Of a stretch of DNA of 64,000 nucleotides, positions 58,046 to 64,000 are shown one piece after another. The stretch comes from Takakia lepidozioides (Eukaryota > Streptophyta > Takakiopsida > Takakiales > Takakiaceae). The notes under the pieces were generated by a model. It did no database searches. It saw nothing but the letters and a program-made list of their open reading frames with translations, and was not told the DNA's origin. Location: contig CM060732.1 in NCBI GenBank assembly GCA_030704615.1, forward strand, positions 39,167,053 through 39,231,052, given 5' to 3'. Every line of letters begins with the position of its first letter. The stretch's first letter is position 1. A program made the translations under genes and the position numbers.

Positions 58046-61000
58046 TTGAATTATGCTTATAGGATGAAATTCTCTCTGGCTCCTGACACGACGGTGACGC
58101 CCCTTCTCAATTCGGAGGGCTTGGTGACTCATGTTTATTTGGTGGGATTGAGCATGCGTGCTCATGCTGCTAGCGAGCCGCGTGTGCTGTCAGAGCACTC
58201 CTTCATCATGACTGTGAGTATACCGCACGTGTCGAACGATGGGAGATCACTTGTTGTCGTTGCGTCGTATATTTCTGATGACATACACCCTTTCGCGCAA
58301 TGCTACGGCTATTCCAAAGGCAGACCGTCAGATGAGCAGATATGTATCTCCCAAACATCTACCCCATCAGTATTTTCCAACCGATATCAACGCATCCACC
58401 CCATTGGCGGTGAGCCCATTGCTCAATGGAGAAAACATTGCTGGTCCAAAATGAAGGCCAGTGCCGACCGCGGTTCAATGCTTACACCAATCACGTGATG
58501 CGTTACGCCACTACATACATTCAATACGAGATATGAATAGGTCCCCATCCCCAGCCTTCCCGCACGCGATCCTTCCACACCCTCAGAACAGAGAAGAAGC
58601 CATTGCGCTCTTCAAGGAACAGGCATCGCAGTTGGAATCTGCTCTCCCTATCCCTCCAAGGGAGAACACTGTGGAACCTTGCGGTTTCTGGGTTTTGAAA
58701 GAGTTCGGCTTGTTTCCGGAAGGTTTTCCGGCAATGGACGACCCCACATTCACCAATTGCTTTGCCGCGCTCCTCACAAGTGGGAACAACAAATTTAGGG
58801 ATTTGCTTGCATCAGCATACGGGCGCTGGTATATGGAGCGTCAGGTACCTCTCTCACCATGCCTTCCCCCCCTCGTCCTTGTCGTTTATATATCGTGTTC
58901 GTCCTCGTCGAAGAATTCCGTGGGTATTCAAGTGCTCCAGCATGCAAATTTAATGGTTGCAGGAAGATGCCCTGGAAGACGAGAAAGCAGTAGTCAAAAG
59001 TACCACCGACGCATTGGCTGGGAAACAGATGAACACCTCCGTGGCAAATGACGAGGTTTCGAAATTGATCCGGTACCATGCTTTTCGAGAACGCATGCAA
59101 GCGCACGACCAAAAGTTCTTTGCTGCACAGACAAAACTATTTGGATTGAGGGAGATGTATGTAAAGTCAAAATTGGAGGACTGGGATCAGAGGAGGGTCC
59201 GTGTGGAAGAACGAAAACAATGGGGTTGGTCCCCGATATGGGTCGTACTGACCGCTCACCGCCCGGCTTGTTTGAGCACTTGCTGCTGGGATCATTTAGG
59301 GGAAAGATGCAAACATGTCATGGACGTCATGGCGGCGGCTAGGCGAGGTGCAAACACCAACGACCCGGCCACATCCCCTATGATCATCAGATTGATCCGC
59401 ACCCTGTGGATGACCCAAGTGGACACGAACTTGCCTGTTTCCACCATTTTTGATAACTCGTTGACAAACATGCTTAAAACACTATCCGGATGTGTATATG
59501 GACGCAGAGTTGTCCGAGCATGTGCAACCACGCTGCTCAGTTTGGGGTCTTTCGTGTTTGGCAATATGCCAGACCCCATTCATGCCAAGTCTGAGATGGA
59601 CGAAATCGTCGATGTTCTCACAAGAAACAGTCCGGCCCAACGCAAGTATGCATCGGAGAAAATACACGCGAATGTTTCTCTCATCAGAATAAGAACAGTC
59701 GGGGACATGGCAATTGCGTTTCCCGAACACTTTCATACGATGTGGTGTGGGACCACAACAAACGGTGATGCCAGAGAAGTGGCCCTGGATCAATTTCATA
59801 AATGCCTCAAGCAGTGGGAGGATTTATGGATCGGTTAGATGCCTGGTACGCTCCGTCCACCTTTTTCTTTCCTCCATTTCCTTTTTTGGCACGATCCCCT
59901 GCTCTTCATGCGATTTACGTTCGTCATTCTCAACGTTGCACTGCCGTGCATGTGATCAATATTACACGTTCATGAATGCTTCCATACGCGAATCCACAAC
60001 CCTAGCCCGGAACAGCCTGCGGGCATTGTGGAGTAATGTGTGCGAAGGGGACCATATGTCATTTAGCGTTGTACAACCTGCATATGTGGATGGGCACGAC
60101 GATATGGGGCAGCGAGACGATCGCACTGTCTAGGCCGATCCACCTGCTGCAGAAGAAGAACAACCACATGCTTTTCGTGACGCACAGTACGTGACAGCGG
60201 TGGTTGAAAAGCAGCGACGTCTTACTCGCCACAATTCGAACCCCTCTCCAGCCACTGTACTCGAACACCTCCACTCCCCCACTGCAAATTCTACTGCATA
60301 TGTGCATGTGGTGCGAGAAGAAGTGCGCGCGCAGGTTTTGAAGCAACCATCCAACAGGTTGGCCAAGAAGCGATTTGACGGGGACGCTTCCCAGGGTGCG
60401 TGAAGCCTTCCAGAACTTGGGCCGCAACCGTTACCCTTCTTGAATCTTTCATTGCTCGAACAAGGCTCTCAATTGGCATTGGAGGATGCGCAAAGCATCC
60501 AGATTGAGAAGAGTCAAGGGCAAAAACCGGAACCACCATGTAGCAGGTAGTTGTTCACTCGTGACCCGACAGTGCAGTTTGTGATGTGCCAACAATTGCC
60601 GTGACGACAACCATTCACCTTGCAAACTAATCCTCTTGTCCATGTTGTATGTCCGCAGCTTGCATATGGCCATGGAGGACGTACTGTGAGTTCAAAAACA
60701 CAATCAAACCCTTTTTTTTTAGGGGGGGGGGGTATATCCACATAGGGACGCCAACAACTTAACAGCTTTATCATGCCATGCTCTGTCAAGGGGCATGACA
60801 TGTTTCAAGAATCTTCGTATTGTCAACCTCGTCCAAATTTGCGAAAACTGGTACCCTGGTTCGCATTTTTAAAAAAAAATTCGTGTACATCTCAGATGTC
60901 AGTGTTTTTTTTCTTAATACCAGCCAAAGTTTAGAGTATTGAAATGCAAACCTTTACATACCATTTCTTGTATGGTTTCAGTAGTGTGCATGGCAGGTGG

Positions 61001-62238
61001 ATCATGTAAGCAAGGAACATGTCTTTCATACTAATCAGGGTCTGAATTAAAAAAAGTCCGATAGTGTGTTTTTTCTTTTCCATATTAATCAATTCAATGC
61101 GTGACTGCTCCAAAACATTTAACATTCACGTAGTTCGAGTGATTTGTTTATCAGGAGGCGACATGGACAAGGCGGAAACCACAGCACGGATGTGTGGTTC
61201 TTCACAAAAGTGCCAGCCAAGCAGGTGCCCTTGCGCCTTGAAGACATGGATAATCTTCAAAATCCCAAGGGTTAGTGATAAGATGATAGATTTTTGGATT
61301 ACATGCAAGGGCCTATCTCTTCCCCAACATGTTACGTGTACATATTTAGCTTTGTATTCGTTTACTTGGATTTCACTTCGAGAGCATTGTGCGAAGCATG
61401 GTTGCACACCTCAATCCATTAAAACGTGGAAGGAGTCTCGTTTTCGGGAGATGACAGTTTCTGGTATCCACGCTCTTATTGTACCCCGTCTTCTATGGGT
61501 AAATATTTTTTTTACCTCCAGGTTTCCAGCCTTGCATATTCATTCCTAGTCACTTTCATTTATAATGTGTACGTCTCAACATACATGAGATTCTTTTTTT
61601 TTAATCGGGCTCACATATTGCGAGTTGTTCTGTAGTTCCCACTGGAGCGTGATTATTATGGAGGCTCACATGTTCCTGCACCTGAACTCGGCCCGGAACT
61701 CATATAAGGATCAACACCTGCACCGTCATGTTGGTAAATTGTGGGCCGTATTACGCGGCATGTTTCCTTTATCGCCTGAATGGACCTGGACAACATTCAA
61801 AGCTCGGTGGTCACGGCCTCCTGTACCCCAACAACCTTCGGATTGGGAATGTGGATACTTTTGCACCCATTACATCGACCTCTACCTCCATCAAACGTTT
61901 GTCGATCCCCGTCCAAATGGGGCGGGTCCGGTAAGACCTCTCGGATTTCTGCCGCTACAATTTTCGGCGATGTCATATCTGCTGGGGCCCTGTCTCTTAA
62001 CCGTCTTTCCTTCGTGCTTGTTTGCAATGCGCAGTTCGACAAGACCTGGTTTCCCGTGGAAGACGCGATTCACAAGAGGCTGGAAATGCAACGTATGATG
62101 GACATGGAGTTGAAAGGGCAAACTCAACATGGAACGCCCAATGTCAACAAGACTACCATGCCCTACGAGGACGACTTACCGGTGTTCCTTCTTCCCGTGC
62201 AGCTCGCACCACGCTCTTCACATTCCGTTCACATGTAA
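58046..62238 (+). pseudogene. Broken multi-exon locus with Ulp1-like protease domain
   Basis: The first part is unrecognised. Open frames at 58046-58498 and 58461-58842 precede a clean phase-0 intron (CGTCAG|GTACCT to TTGCAG|GAAGAT at 58963). The next exon runs to a stop at 59838 and is helical and charged (for example HDQKFFAAQTKLFGLREMYV). More fragments lie at about 59950-60540. The C-terminal part resembles the C48/Ulp1 peptidase fold: VSDKMIDFWI near 61270, SGIHALIVPRLLW near 61460, SHWSVIIMEAHMFLHLNSA at about 61637, and PVPQQPSDWECGYFCTHYID at about 61830, followed by a tail to 62238. Catalytic His, Gln and Cys are kept; the usual Asp is Asn. Frames do not join across 61498/61636, and a TAG interrupts near 60131, so the copy looks decayed. 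Ulp1 domains of this kind are common in plant DNA transposons (Mutator and CACTA types); host gene is the alternative. Confidence 0.55.
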
Positions 62239-64000
62239 GTAAGCATTTCATTTCGACATAATACCATCAATCCTAATCCCAAATGGATTTGAAGGGTGTC
62301 TGACACAAAAATACGGTACCCAATAAAAAAGAGGTTGTTGGGCTGTCTCGTACACGCCTTCTGTCAATGTGACCGCGGAGGGTGGGTCGCCCAGACGAGG
62401 TCCACGCGGCCGTTGCTGGCCGGGGCGCCAACAGGGCATTCGACTCCCCGGGCGCGCCACATCTATTCAGTTACTTGGGCGGAGGGAGGGAGGAGGGGTG
62501 TTTACTATTACGAAAAGTAATACCTAGTAAGCACCCCGATCCACGTCAAATACGTGTATGCCGCACTTGCCGGCCGAACGATGGGAGGTCACTTGTGCTC
62601 CCGGAGCAGACCAAAGTTCCATGAACTGATTGAACTCACATATCTTCACGTTCCCAAAGGATCCAAATGTTCACATCAAAGTGAATTGAAAACAAAGTAC
62701 CCAATATGAGTCCACTCCGCTCCGCTTGCGCCAATCACGGATCTTCTTATAGTCATCCCACAGATTGCTCCACCGCTTGCGGCACTGCTTAGCATCCCGA
62801 TCCACACCAGAGGGCTGGGACAAACTCCCACTTTTCATCAGCTATAACCAACTTCTTCTTGTTGGGGCCCACCCAACATTTTTAGCTTGTAAGTGGGCTC
62901 CCTGTTTCCTTCACACCAACTCTATCAAGTATCATTGCCATCACAGGTCTTTCCTCAGGTGTACCTAAACTGGACAAAAAGAGAGAAACTGAGCTATCCT
63001 CAGATAGAGAGATGAATTTCATTGGCCCTCCACCATTGAGTTGACTGTAGGCTGCGTAGCGGAGACTGTGGAATTATGGGGAAGGAATAAAAGGGACTAG
63101 GGTCAATACACTGGGATATTTTTGTGGGACAGCTATGAGTAACCTGAAAAATCTTGAAGACTAACAACCTTCTAAGCCAAGAGGCATTGGATCACTACAT
63201 GTTTTTACTTGTATACTGCTACTGTTGGCTGACTGCAAAGTATGTGAGAGTATACAAAATATGAAGTCTGTATGCTTCAGCTATCAGCTTAGTTGTGTCA
63301 GCTGTCTAAGAACTACCTGAGACCGAAAATCTCTATCTAACTCTATTTGCCATTGTAAGATGCAGCGCAGTCTTACAAGTCTCTTGGCAGGGGAGTTTTG
63401 GTGTAGTTAAGTGTGTACACTTCCTACTTCAAGGATAGAATATTTAATTATTTTGGGGTCTTGCCTTCCAGGATATTCTGTTTGTTTGGTGGATTCTTTA
63501 ATCTAGCATATCTATCAATCTGGGTCAAGAAGAGAATTTGCTCAGTGAATAACCCAGAATTGAGTCTTAGGAAAGTATGGAATTTCTGCAATCTAATCTG
63601 ACGATGGTGGGCAATGTGGCAGAGACCAGCCTGGATTTTTAAAGGTGTTTAATGGAGACTGGGGAATAGAACCCTGGCAAGTTGAAGGACAGCCTTTGGG
63701 TTCAAAAGTGGTAGTGAAGCAGCAGATTTTGCCATCGCTTCAACCTCCTGCTCTCTAGGTGGCTACAACTCTCAAGCTTATTCTGTGAAAATTTGCTGTA
63801 GGCGTGTCAAGTGCAGGGTTTTCGTACTCTCTCTATCTCGCTCTTGCTCTCCATGCAACATTGGGTGCTTATACTTTGGTTTCTGCAATCTACTGTCCCA
63901 TGGGCCCTCTGAACTTCCCATGGATGTAGACCAAGTTTAGGGTCTTCTCTCTTAGGTTGCTAAGGCAAACAACGTCTCATGAGTACACTCTCTTAGGTTG
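62239..64000. other. Right-end stretch without recognised genes
   Basis: No coding sequence recognised. 62549-62595 repeats a segment found at 58213-58260. CT-rich tracts lie near 63830-63855. Confidence 0.4.

Noticed and set aside
1-64000. CRISPR arrays, bacterial operons, rRNA genes
   Set aside because: None seen; the window is eukaryotic nuclear DNA.

Overview
This window is nuclear DNA from a land plant. Genes are split by introns of roughly 100 bp to 4 kb, splice junctions are GT..AG, and there are no bacterial operons. The families are plant ones: STAY-GREEN, JAZ/TIFY, LORELEI-like GPI protein, MORN-type PIP5K and a DYW-class PPR relic. Two observations narrow the lineage. An Orai-type channel gene is present, a family reported from early-diverging plants but lost in flowering plants. 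A piece of mitochondrial cox1 inserted at about 25.1-25.7 kb differs from ordinary plant cox1 almost only where C-to-U RNA editing would restore the normal residue. That points to a heavily edited seed-free plant. A lycophyte of the Lycopodiaceae or Isoetes kind is my best guess, because Selaginella introns are far shorter. This placement is inference.

Layout. 0-3.6 kb: little recognisable, one possible coiled-coil exon. 3.65-6.30 kb (minus): a complete three-exon Orai-like gene. 7.96-13.89 kb (minus): a complete eight-exon phosphatidylinositol-4-phosphate 5-kinase with eight MORN repeats. 17.57-20.53 kb (minus): a complete five-exon STAY-GREEN Mg-dechelatase. 21.8-22.7 kb (minus): a decayed F-box/kelch-like gene. 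23.35-24.58 kb (plus): a decayed PPR-DYW gene with an intact-looking DYW domain. 25.1-25.75 kb: the mitochondrial insertion (intron maturase tail, group II domain V, cox1 exon, start of a group I intron). 25.92-26.67 kb: a hAT-like non-autonomous transposon. 31.0-32.35 kb (plus): a secreted Gly/Pro/Tyr repeat protein of unknown family, with a degenerate extra module beyond its stop. 33.66-35.03 kb (plus): a LORELEI/LLG-type GPI-anchored protein. 36.3-42.1 kb (plus): a coiled-coil protein of the At4g15545 family. 44.75-45.46 kb: a GC-rich foldback repeat. 50.2-54.4 kb (plus): a complete eight-exon JAZ repressor. 55.5-56.3 kb (minus): a LINE 3' fragment. 58.0-62.2 kb (plus): a broken multi-exon locus ending in a Ulp1-like protease domain, probably transposon-derived. 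The last 1.7 kb shows nothing recognisable.

The genes do not form a pathway cluster; they are ordinary neighbours separated by repeat-rich spacers. Several touch signalling: PIP5K (phosphoinositides), Orai (calcium entry), LORELEI-like (receptor-kinase and RALF perception) and JAZ (jasmonate/OPDA). Exon models were assembled by hand from splice signals, reading frame and family knowledge. No alignment or database search was run.
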